Source: Owenia fusiformis
Taxonomy: Eukaryota > Annelida > Polychaeta > Sabellida > Oweniidae
Length of the DNA: 64,000 nucleotides
Assembly: GCA_903813345.2 (NCBI GenBank)
Contig: CAIIXF020000011.1
Location: 5,046,571-5,110,570 of the forward strand
Direction of reading: 5' to 3'
Shown here: piece by piece, positions 33,481 to 44,787 of the stretch
Layout of the letters: every line of letters starts with the position of its first letter
Numbering within the stretch: position 1 is the stretch's first letter
The notes under the pieces: model-generated
Seen by the model: the letters and a program-made list of their open reading frames with translations, nothing else
Databases searched by the model: none
Told to the model about the DNA's origin: nothing
Translations under genes and position numbers: made by a program

Positions 33481-34178
33481 GAGTCAATACGTCCAAATCC
33501 AAACAGGGGGGTAAACACTAACGGGTTCCAAATAATGGCAAGCAGATCATTGAATTGAATAATAGTACCTCTACATAATATTTATAGCCTGAAAGATACA
33601 ATATAATGATGTATACCAACAATCTTACAATAAAATAATCAATTATGATGATTTAGGTGTTCGGAATTACCCCCATGCTAGTGTTTGGAATTACCCCCAC
33701 AAACTCTGTGCGTTTAAATAAATAGATGTCAGTAATAAATGATTTAAATTTGGGTTTCTTGATATGCAGGGGTGACAGGATCCAGTATCATAAGTTAAGG
33801 GTATCATATAATGATATACCATCAATCCAATAATTAAAACAATTAAGTTTAAGTTAAGTGTTTGGAATTACCCCCATGCAAGTGTTCGGATTTACCCCCC
33901 AAAAAAACTCCTGTTCGGAATTACCCCCCTAAAATACCTTGTACAGTGGGGATCATAAAGAATTGCAAAAGCTATGAAAATTACATGCTGTCGCACATGT
34001 AATAAATTCTTTCCTCAGTGTATTCAGTGCTCTATTTTCTCTGTCTTAGAAAGTCCAAATATAGTGGAATTTGTGTCCCTAATGACAAACAAGAACTTCA
34101 AAAGTTGAATTGGATATTCACATGATATGCCGACTCTTCAAATGTTGAGGTGATTTTGTCGCCCGATTGCGCCGGAAC
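33481..34178. repeat. GTTCGGAATTACCCCC repeat region
   Basis: GTGTTCGGAATTACCCCCAT and variants occur near 33658, 33690, 33856, 33880 and 33911, embedded in two ~190-bp direct repeats (ATAATGATGTATACCA / ATAATGATATACCATC). The complement GGGGGGTAA with TTTGGA words lies near 33490, so this may be a terminal-repeat element. No gene. Confidence 0.5.
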
Positions 34179-34301
34179 GGAGGATTGGCTCCCAGAATGC
34201 AACATGACACGTGCCAGCTTTCAAAATGCTGTTCCGCCATTTTGAAACCTGTCATGAGTAAATACGGTTAACTGATGTTGCATTCTGGGAGTCAACCGTC
34301 C
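34179..34301. mobile_element. 123-bp MITE-like hairpin
   Basis: GGAGGATTGGCTCCCAGAAT (left) and ATTCTGGGAGTCAACCGTCC (right) are inverted repeats of about 27 bp ending in TGCAACAT/ATGTTGCA. The target duplication is unclear. Confidence 0.6.
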
Positions 34302-35539
34302 TTGGAAAACAAACATGGCGATTCATGAAAACATTCATTCGATTTGGTAGGAATTTATCCATTATTTGCAGGTATGAAGCTTTGGATTCATTTATTGTGC
34401 TACTTTAGTGAACGGGAATTATTTTTCTACCGCTTGGGAGAGTTTGAGACACGAAACTTGGAAATAAGCTCATTGTGACAACTTGTGAACGTTGAGTTTT
34501 ATTTTTGTCCCCTACTGTAGTAAAAATGGAATAACCCAGATATTTTTTACAATTTTTCGTAATTTTTTCTGCAAATGCATTCTACAGTGGATAATACACA
34601 TAATATATATAGAATCATAGCATAGATGTGCAGTACAGCCAAGCTAACTACATTTTTTGATGGGGGTGTTTGGAAATAGACGTACCGACTCTAGCTATTT
34701 TCGGTCTGATCGAGGAGCTCCTTTTTAAGAGATAAAGTGATATTTCCGGGGTTTGGTCACCAATAAATGTCACTGTCAGGTGTTGATACAGGTTCTTGCG
34801 TTGAAAACTTCAGAAAAGTGAAAAATAAAAAAATCAGAAAAAAACAATCCTCCAAAAACCTGAGCATCCTTTGCGAATTGTTCAAGGAGACTTTTGAGAG
34901 AAAATCGAACCTAATATGCTTACCTTGCTTACTGTGTCACATCTGCTTCGTTTTGGGTTGTATAAATATCATATTATCTTTCATTTTCATGATTATTTCC
35001 ATTTCTGAATATTATTTTCGTGGTTTATTAATTTTCGACGATAGATGTCAGGCTGAAACTAGGCCAATGACACGCCACGAAGAGTTTTAAATTTAAAAAA
35101 CGGAAAATTATATGTCAGAAATACTTTATACATTTCTACCGACAGAAGGATAACTCTGTTCATTCAGCTCGCCTTGAGCTTATCGTTTGGTAAGTGATTC
35201 AATTGTGAACGAATGTTATAAGTTCTTCTCCCATTATTCTAGCATTTCAACGCAATTTCAAACCCGCCATCTCATTTTTTGTGAACCCGGGTTTTTGAAC
35301 ACAGATCCGGAGCCAGATCCAGCGGTTCTTGTGCTATGCTCACCTACACGGGAATTTAAAAAATGCAAATACAAGTGTATCATTCGTATCACCCACACGG
35401 GAAATTTGAAATGTCCGTATAACCCACATGCCATTCTCACAAACAGTGATATTTAAATGTGCTATGCACAGATGAAGATGCATCCATATAACATGAGCAC
35501 AGGTTGTCATTTCATCAAAATACATGTTGTACATGAAGG
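34302..35539. other. No supported gene
   Basis: A short plus-strand ORF (34767-35090) contains a hydrophobic stretch but has no recognisable domain or splice context. I treat the stretch as non-coding. Confidence 0.4.
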
Positions 35540-38500
35540 TAACAGTGTGTATGTATGCCTACGGTGGATCCTATGGTGTGTATGTATACCTATAGACTCA
35601 TGTTTTGATGTAGCAAGCGTAGTTGGCGTAGTCAACATACTATCATGTAGTTAGTTCAATAAAATACCCGTAGCAGACGTAGATATACATACGGTGGATC
35701 CTATGGTGTGTATGTATACCTATAGACTCATGTTTTGATGTAGCAAGCGTAGTAGGCGTAGTAAACATACTATGATGTGGTTATTTTCAATAAAAATACC
35801 CGTAGCAGATGTACAGATGTACCGAGGGTGGACCCTACAGTAAGTATGTATACCTATAGTCTTATGTTTTGATGTAGCAAGCGTAGTTGGCGTAGTAAAC
35901 ATACTAGCAGACGTAGACATACCTAGGGTGGGCCCTACAGTGTGCATGCATACCTATAGACCCCTGTTTTGGTGTAGCAAGCGTAGTTGGCGTAGTCAAC
36001 ATACTATCATGTGGTCATTTGCAATAAAATACCCGTAGCAGACGTAGCTATACCTAGGGTGGACCATGACAGTGTGTATGTATACCTAGAGACCAATGTT
36101 TTGGTGTAGCAAGCGTAGTTGGCGTAGTCAACATACTATCATGTGGTTATTTGCAATAAAATACCCGTAGCAGACGTAGCTATACCTAGGGTGGACCATG
36201 ACAGTGTGTATGTATACCTATAGACCAATGTTTTGGTGTAGCAAGCGTAGTTGGCGTAGTCAACACACTATTATGTGGTTATTTGCAATAAAATACCCGT
36301 AGCAGACGTAGCTATACCTAGGGTGGACCATGACAGTGTATGTATACCTATAGACCAATGTTTTGGTGTAGCAAGCGTAGTTGGCGTAGTCAACATACTA
36401 TCATGTGGTTATTTGCAATAAAATACCCGTAGCAGACGTAGCTATACCTAGGGTGGACCATGACAGTGTGTATGTATACCTATAGACCAATGTTTTGGCG
36501 TAGCAAGCGTAGTTGGCGTAGTCAACATACTATCATGTGGTTATTTTCAATAAAATACCCGTAGCAGACGTAGCTATACCTAGGGTGGACCATGACAGAG
36601 TGTATGTATACTTATAGACCAATGTTTTGGTGTAGCAAGCGTAGTTGGCGTAGTCAACATACTATCATGTGGTTATTTTCAATAAAATACCCGTAGCAGA
36701 CGTAGCTATACCTAGGGTGGAGCATGACAGTGTGTATGTATACCTATAGACCAATGTTTTGGTGTAGCAAGCGTAGTTGGCGTTGTCAACATACTATCAT
36801 GTGGTTATGTTCAAAAAATACCCGTAGGAGACGTAGTTATACCTAGTGTGGACCCTACAGGGTGTATGCTTGTTTTGGTGTAGCAAGCGTAGTTTGCGTA
36901 GTCAACATACTATGATCTGGTTATTTTCAATAAAATACCCGTAGCAGACGTAGGTACACCTAGGGTGGGCCCTACAGTTTAAATCTCGGTCGTGGCAAAG
37001 TTATTTATCTCTGGCCCCCAATGTTTTTTAAATCTCTTTTTATATAACATATAGTCATATCTATTACTTTTTGGGGTTAAACCACCAAATATGGGGTTGG
37101 AAGACCATAGCCTTAATCATAATCCACTAGATCAAGTTGAGATGAACTGGTAATTTCTAAGCTATCTCACCTTCCGGGCTACGCCAACTACCCTTGCTAC
37201 ACCAAAACATGAGTCTATAGGTATACACACACAGTGCCATGGTTCACCCTGGGTATAGCTACGTCTGCTACGGGTATTTTATTGAAACTAACCACATTAT
37301 GTATGTACTGTGTTGACTACGCCAACTACGCTTGCTACACCAAAATATGAGTGTATAGGTATACACACACACTGCCATGGTTCACTGTGGGTATAGCTAC
37401 GTCTGCTACGGGTATTTTATTGGAAATAACCACATCATAGTATGTTGACTTCGCCAACTACGCTTGCTACACCAAAACATTGGTCTATAGGTATACATAC
37501 ACACTGGCATGGTCCACCCTAGGTATAGCTACGTCTGCTACGGGTATTTTATTGAAAATAACCACATGATAGTATGTTGACTACGCCAACTACGCTTGCT
37601 ACACCAAAACATTGGTCTATAGGTATACATACACACTGTCATGGTCCACCCTAGGTATAGCTACGTCTGCTACGGGTATTTTATTGAAAATAACCACATG
37701 ATAGTATGTTGACTACGCCAACTACGCTTGCTACACCAAAACACTGGTCTCCAGGTATACATACACACTGTCATGGTCCACCCTAGGTATAGCTACGTCT
37801 GCTACGGGTATTTTATTGCAAATAACCACATGATAGTATGTTGACTACGCCAACTACGCTTGCTACACCAAATCATTGGTCTATAGGTATACATACACAC
37901 TGGCAGGGTCCACCCTAGATATAGCTACGTCTGCTACGAAAATAACCACATGATAGTATGTTGACTACGCCAACTACGCTTGCTACACCAAAACACTGGT
38001 CTCCAGGTATACATACACACTGTCATGGTCCACCCTAGGTATAGCTACGTCTGCTACGGGTATTTTATTGCAAATAACCACATGATAGTATGTTGACTAC
38101 GCCAACTACGCTTGCTACACCAAATCATTGGTCTATAGGTATACATACACACTGGCAGGGTCCACCCTAGATATAGCTACGTCTGCTACGGGTAATTTAG
38201 TGAAAATAACCACATGATATTATGTTGACTACGCCAACTACGCTTGCTACACCAAAACATTGGTCTATAGGTATACACACACACTGCCCTGGTGTACCCT
38301 GGGTATAGCTACGTCTGCTACGAGTATTTTATTGAAAATGACCACTTCATAGTATGTACTGTGTTGACTACGCCAACTACGCCTGATACACCAAAACATG
38401 AGTCTATAGGTGTACATATACTCTGTAGGGTCACCTTATGTACAACTACGTCTGCTACGGGTATTTAATTGAACAAAATCAGTATAGTATGTTTAATACG

Positions 38501-39330
38501 CCAACTACGCTTGCTACACCCAAACATGAGTCTATAGGTATACCACACACTGCCATGGTGTACCCTGGGTATAGCTACGTCTGCTACGAGTATTTTACTG
38601 AAAATGACCACTTCATAGTATGTACTGTGTTGACTACGCCAACTACGCCTGCTACACCAAAACATGAGTCTATAGGTATACATATACACTGTAGGGTCAC
38701 CCTATGTACAACTACGTCTGCTACGGGTATTTAATTGAACAAAAACAGTATAGTATGTTTACTACGCCAACTACGCTTGCTACACCTAAACATGAGTCTA
38801 TAGGTATACACACACATTGCCATGGTGTACCCCGGTTACAGCTACGTCTGATCAGGTACAGCTATGTATACTGCTACGAGTATTTTATTGAAAATAACCA
38901 CATCATAGTATGTACTTTGTTGACTACGCCAACTACGCCTGCTACACCAAAACATGAGTCTGTAGGTATACACACACACTGTAGGGTTCACACACTGCCA
39001 TGGTGTACCCTGGGTACAGCTACGTCTGCTACGGATATTTTATTGAAAATGACCACTACATAGTATGTACTGTGTTGACTTCGCCAACTACGCCTGCTAC
39101 ACCAAAACATGAGTCTACAGGTATACATACACACTGTAGGGTCGCCCTTATGTACTACTACGTCTGCTACGGGCATTTATTTGAAGAAAAACAGTATGGT
39201 ATGTTTTACTACGCCAGCTACGCTTGCTACACGGAAACATGAGTCTGTAGGTATACTCACACACTGTCATGGTTCACCCTAGGCCTACGCCAACTACGCT
39301 TGCTACACCAAAACATGATCAGGGTACATT
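35540..39330. repeat. Head-to-head satellite: two inverted arrays of a ~131-bp monomer
   Basis: From 35540 to 36970 about 11 monomers run forward, each with TAGCAAGCGTAGTTGGCGTA, AATAAAATACCCGTAGCAGA and CGTAGCTATACCTAGGGTGG. From 37180 to 39330 about 17 monomers run in the opposite sense (CTACGCCAACTACGCTTGCT). A ~210-bp spacer (36975-37180) is unique. Spacing of the TAGCAAGC word is 130-133 bp across most of the left array. The monomer carries no sustained ORF. The whole forms a ~3.8-kb palindrome of tandem repeats, like the arms of a foldback element. Confidence 0.9.
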
Positions 39331-39588
39331 ACGTATGTACGCGTGATTTTACATGTTGGTTGCGCTTTCTACACATGTGCGAGCCTACCAAAGCCACATT
39401 TGTCTGCATGTTACAGAAATCATCACGAAATATGTTCACCTATCTATGGGGTTGTAACATGGGCATGTTATATTGATACATGTCAAGTAGGTGATCACCG
39501 CACACGTGCCGATCCAGCCCCTATTGGTAGTAGGCTCAAAGGACAAATGGGAAGATAAGACACGAGCCAAAAGTGGTACATCAAAAAA

Positions 39589-42144
39589 CAGAGCTGTCAA
39601 GTGTCCCGCGAATGGCGGGATTATCCCGCGAATTTGATCAAAATTAGGCTAATTCGCGTGTCCCGCAATGTCCCGCGAAGTCCCGCAAATGTGGTTTTTG
39701 ACCTCCGCGAATTTCCGAAATTGTTGCAATCCCCTATATTGTGATTATCTTATCTTATAAAAGAAGCTAAGTTTTTGCACTTTTGAGGAGTAAAGTTTAC
39801 CTAATTTTAAGTACCTAGCATGCTGTTGTTTGGTATCAAAATAAAGAGGAAGGGTTCAACTTTCATTTTAATTACGAAAATATGGATGTAGGTCAAAAAT
39901 AGTTCTAACGTTGGGCTTTTTGCTATCCGTGTGGCCTTCATCTCAGAACTGAGCAAATGTTAGCAAACGCGAGTTACAATAAATGGACGCTGATATCTAG
40001 AAAGGGTGCATTGTAGAAATACCGGGTAGTAAATCCTCCATGCTGGGTTCAAACTTGGTACCCGGTACCCGGTCAAAAAACGGGTACCCAAAAAACGAAA
40101 AATACGAATATATAACATAATTAGATTATGAGAAAACGTGTAAGATTTGTTTTGAATTCACAAAAATGTATGTAACATCCTTCAAAATTGAGCTAGAAGC
40201 TTCAAATAAAAAGTATATTTAAGGCTCTTTTCTTCCTCTATCGTCATGGCCATATTTTCATCGGTTATGGGGGGGGGGGGGTGCGATCGCACCTTCTCCT
40301 GGCTACGCCTATGACATTGTAAGACATAACAATTTACAATTCAGTGGACATTTTGTCGAAAATTGGGATAACTTAAATTATGATTAATAATCAAAATCAT
40401 GTAAATTAATACGTCACCTCCCTGCTAAAGCAACGATAGCTATTTACAGATTTAAATCATAATCAAAACAATTCACGTACCAACAAACGAACTATTGAAA
40501 ATAGAGTAAGATTGATTTGTCTTGTTTTTCAAATCGTCTTACAATGTCATTGGCGTAGCCAGGAGGGGGTGCGATCGCATCCCCCCCTCCCCCTTTCATT
40601 ACCAATGGAAATATGATGATAGAGGACGAAAAGAGCCTTAAAATGCTTTTTATTTGAAGCTTCTAGCTCAATTTTGAAGGAAGTTACATACATGTAAATT
40701 CAAAACAAATCGTACACGTTTTCTAATGATCTAATTATGTTGTATATTCGTATATTTCGTTTTTGGGTACCCGGTTTTTTCGACCGGGTACCAAGTTTGA
40801 ACCCAGCATGGAGGATTTACTACCCGGTACCCGTTTTTTTCTACAAACCCTATCTAGAAAAGTAACCCCATTCCCTATAATTTGATGTAGAATAATCGAA
40901 CCCCTATATCATGGGCTTTCAATTGAAAGAAAATGCCATGAATAGGTACATTTTAATATATAACATTATGGGGGTAAGCGTTTCATAGTTGTTCACGACG
41001 CCAGAAGTGCAAAGTATTGTTCCGAATTTTTGAATTTCGTGTTAGATTACGGTACTCACACCTGAAGCATGGTTTTTGCTTTTGAAAAATTACAATAAAG
41101 TTTAATAATATTCCTATACGTATTTTGTGAAATTGTGTTGACGTTTATTTAAGTTACAATGCAACGGTGCATTGTATTTGATTAATCAGTATCTGGAAGT
41201 TTGATTTAAAGGGTTCCGATAAGCTTCCCGTATAAAAACAATATGGCGGCTCCTGGATCAGTCCATTTTTTAAGAAATAAGGGGAGTTCTGTAAAATCCA
41301 GTTTAAATTGTCTTTGAGATAAAGTAATCCGTTTATAATGATTTTGAAAACATTATCCATAGAGTGATTGCGTTCAAAGAATATGTACAACAGCCAATAT
41401 AAATCCTTGTATTAGAACTGCTTTGTTTCATTTGTAGGATATTTCATATGCCAAGCTGTGTGCTATTTCGTTATGGGGAAATTTAGATGTCAATTTTTCC
41501 TAATTATACACAAATAGAAGATCCTGAAACTTCACCCATAAATGTGGAATTGATTTGTCAAAATAAAAATCACCCTTTTATAAATGTGTGACGATCTATA
41601 ATATACTTATGCTATATAACAGTTAGAGGTGTTGACACAACGACCTCGAGCCTGTGAACCCTTGAGTATTATTCCGGGATCGGGCCTTTTATACTAAACG
41701 GTGACTCGGTGAGCAACACCAGAAACGAGCGTTCGATTTGCTAAACGATATGCGTCACCCTTTAAGTACTTTTACACGCTTTTACATTAGTCCCAATCAC
41801 GCAAATCCTTGAATGTCCCGGGACATCCTGCAAATTTAGGTGAATGTCCCGCGAAATCCCGCAAATTTAGGGCACTTTGTCTAAAAAATCTGTCCCTCTA
41901 TCAAGTTTTTGGTGGTAAACCTGTTAACTATAGCGCAATTAGGGTGTTTGTCCCTCGAATGGTCCCGCGAAATCCCGCGAATTTGATAAAAAAAATTTGG
42001 CTTATCAGCGCAATCACGCAAATCCCTTAAATGTCCCGCGAAATCCCGCGAATTTAGTAGATGTCCCGCAAAATCCCGCGAATTTTGGGCACTGGGTCTA
42101 AAAAATCTGTCCCGCGAGAAAATCTTTAGGGGTTGACAGTACTG
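39589..42144. mobile_element. CAG...CTG element with CCCGCGAA subterminal repeats
   Basis: The ends CAGAGCTGTCAAG and GTTGACAGTACTG are inverted. AAAAAA flanks both sides (39583-39588, 42145-42150). Within ~130 bp of the left end and ~350 bp of the right end the words TCCCGCGAA and TCCCGCAAAT recur many times. A palindromic hAT-type element is nested at 40003-40851. Without it the element is about 1.7 kb. No intact ORF. Confidence 0.65.
40003..40851. mobile_element. Near-perfect palindromic hAT-type MITE, 8-bp duplication
   Basis: ATCTAGAA flanks both ends (39995-40002, 40852-40859). The arms of ~400 bp mirror each other: GGGTAGTAAATCCTCCATGC at the left, GCATGGAGGATTTACTACCC at the right, and GTGCGATCGCA with GGCGTAGCCAGGAG nearer the centre (~40437). 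The ends are AGGGTGCATTG and CTACAAACCCT. No ORF. Confidence 0.8.
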
Positions 42145-42950
42145 AAAAAATGACCACCCAAAAATATGACCCTCATACTGACCTTTATTTTTTCCATCTG
42201 TCAGACATTGATTGATCAATATTTACTAGATGTAATCTCTTCTTTATGTATTAGTTTGAATGGTTGCATGATATTCATTATTGACGCTGTATTATATAAT
42301 TCGACTTTTCCCGGGACATTTATTTCAAATTACGTCACATCGCAACAAACAGCAGATGAAAGTAAAGGATCGGGTAGCCTAACAAACCATTGTTATTGTT
42401 TCTACAGGAGTTTAAAGAAATGTCATGGGACTTCTCAGTAATCTCTAACGTGACGTCATCTGGAGTGGCATCACATTCTCAGAAAAGGCATTTGACTTCA
42501 GGAATAAACATTTGAACAACGGAGAGAGCCGAAGCACTCCATTAAATATACGCTCGCTTATTTTATGCTTTTATCAACAGACGCATTTTTGGATGTGTGG
42601 CTTTAGTGATTGGAGTCGAAGCTAATAACAGTACGCATTGTTTGAGGTATGACATGTGATATTTATTGATAAACTGACTCCAAAATCAGGGAAAAATAAA
42701 TTTTCCGAAGATCTCGTGTCTTGTCCATGAGTATATTTATTGAGCCTAGTGTAGACACAGAGGAGGTAATCTGGCAGAGGTCCGTGCTTAGACCTAACAT
42801 GGGCTTTCAATTAGAGTTGAAAGCCAATGGACCTAAGAATTCTTCTTCTTTACCCTAGACGCTGTAATGCTGTAAGAAGCCTATGTAGGCTTATAATAAT
42901 ACTGTAGTTTATTTTTATCCCATATTCCCTCTATACACTAGAATAATATA
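42145..42950. other. No supported gene
   Basis: Two TGACGTCA-like words (ACGTCACATCG near 42333 and GTGACGTCATCTGG near 42451) are the only regulatory-looking sites. This could include the promoter or first exon of the gene at 44783, but nothing proves it. Confidence 0.3.
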
Positions 42951-43185
42951 CAGTTTGGAACAAAATAAATGACAGGTTGATTTGCTCAAGTGAGAATTTC
43001 CCATGTTAAAAATAAGAGGATTTTCAAGAGGCCATACATCAGTGGATGAGATTACTTAAAATGTAAAATATACAAATTTTAGGGGATATGTATCTGGACA
43101 ATATTGGAAACTATGGGCCTTCAGACGACCATGGTTAGGAAATGGTGATAGAAAATTCACCTGTCATTTATTTTGTTCCAAACTG
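42951..43185. mobile_element. TA-flanked MITE (Tc1/mariner type)
   Basis: The ends CAGTTTGGAACAAAATAAAT and ATTTATTTTGTTCCAAACTG are perfect inverted repeats with TA on both sides. A diverged second copy, lacking good ends, lies at about 43887-44060 (TTTTAGGGGATATGTATCT shared). Confidence 0.85.
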
Positions 43186-44782
43186 TAGATCTAGTCACAC
43201 AGGCCTTGATTGAATCAATAGCTCTAGAGATGCGGGCCCAACTTGGCTACTTGGGGCGTATTGAAACTAGATCTACTGTTTATTTAGATTTTAAACCTAC
43301 CAGGTGTTTGAAAATGTAAATGCAGCGATGGAGGTTTGTAATAGGTAATAGGACTAAGAGGTACAACAATTACGAAACAAATGCGTGACATATACAAATA
43401 TTTCGAACCGATTGACACAGAAATCATGTGAAAAGTCCGAACGGAATGCATTCGTTTTATGGTGTTTCTTTAACCGTATCAGAGCTTTATAAAAAGCAGA
43501 TTGTTTTAAATATCAACATAATGCGTGATTTGCGTGACATTTTATCATACACGCAAAATTGATGCGTGAATTCCATTAGGCGTGACAATCACGCTCAATG
43601 CATGAGGGTTGACAAGGCAGCATATAAGAGATAATGGTCTTTATTTATTATGAATTCAGAATAGCATGTGCATTTAAAACATTCCTGATTTGAAATGTTA
43701 ATACATGGAAGTTCTTGCAACCATCAATGACATGCAAATTAATGAACACAAGTTTATATGGCGGGAAATTTGAATTAGATTTTTTAGAACTTTGATCTTT
43801 ATCAATTCTAAACCACCTTGGCTTGTAAATGCAATCTCTAGCGAGCTATCCAATTTTTGTCTCTTCCCAAAAATCACAGCTACAGTTAGGGCTTGGTCCA
43901 AAAATAATTAATCATGGATTTGCTGAAGTGATGATTTCCCATATAAAAATAATGGAATTTTCAAGAGGATTAGAGAGGATGAGAGTATACAAAATGTAAA
44001 ACAACTTTTAGGGGATATGTATCTCTACTATTGGAAACTACGGGTTCTCAAAACACCATTCGCTTAATCTCTGCCAAATTTGCTTAGATTTGCCAAATTT
44101 GCCTAAATGCCAAATTTGCTTACATTTTGCCTTTGCTTAATATTGGGCCAATTCATTAATTTTTGCCAGATTGCTAGAATTTAAAGGTTTTACCTTTGCC
44201 TACAAACAACAAAAAATGCAAAAACATAAGTGAAATATCCCATTTTTCCCCAATTTTGTTCATTCAGAAGATTTAAGGGCAAAAATCTAGAACCTTTTTA
44301 TGCAAAGGCCTATTTAAATCCCTTTAAGTTTTACTTTTTCTTAGGTCAGAAAAATAAACCCCAAATAAATAGCTCAAGGACATATCAGACCACAAAATTA
44401 TCAGACATAGAATCCCCCCCCCCCCCAATTTAATTCAAGCATTGGTTGTGTAATTCAATTGACTCCTGGTTCAAAAGCTTGTCTTTTTTCAAAATGGTCG
44501 CCATTTTTGTCTTGCGAAATTCACTTGTGGCCCATTTCCTAGCTTTACAAATAATTTCAGGTGTCCTGCATTGTACAGTTGTAAAAAGCCATGTCACTGT
44601 AAAGAGTAGTTGTATGAAATAATTTTGTTACAACAAATCGGCAAAAATTACATCCATTTTTTTTATTTTCTGCCATTTTAGCCATCATTCACTTTTGAGC
44701 AACACCATGTGAGCCCAGTACCCACAATACTATTTATTCATTCACTTATCCATTACAAAGTATCTCTTGTTTGTATTTACAG
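43186..44782. other. Non-coding, with a degenerate MITE copy and AT-rich repeats
   Basis: 43887-44060 is a diverged copy of the MITE above. 44080-44160 is a short GCCAAATTTGCTTA repeat. 44410 has a poly(C) run. No exon was recognised upstream of 44783, although one should exist. Confidence 0.5.
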
Positions 44783-44787
44783 TTCAG

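Noticed and set aside
34767-35090. 107-aa ORF with a hydrophobic segment
   Set aside because: No homology recognised, AT-rich composition and no splice or promoter context.
38438-39242. ORFs of 62-119 aa within the satellite
   Set aside because: They track the satellite monomers and differ between copies; no independent coding evidence.
35540-39330. CRISPR-like regular array
   Set aside because: Monomers of ~131 bp are contiguous without variable spacers and invert at the centre; the genome is eukaryotic.
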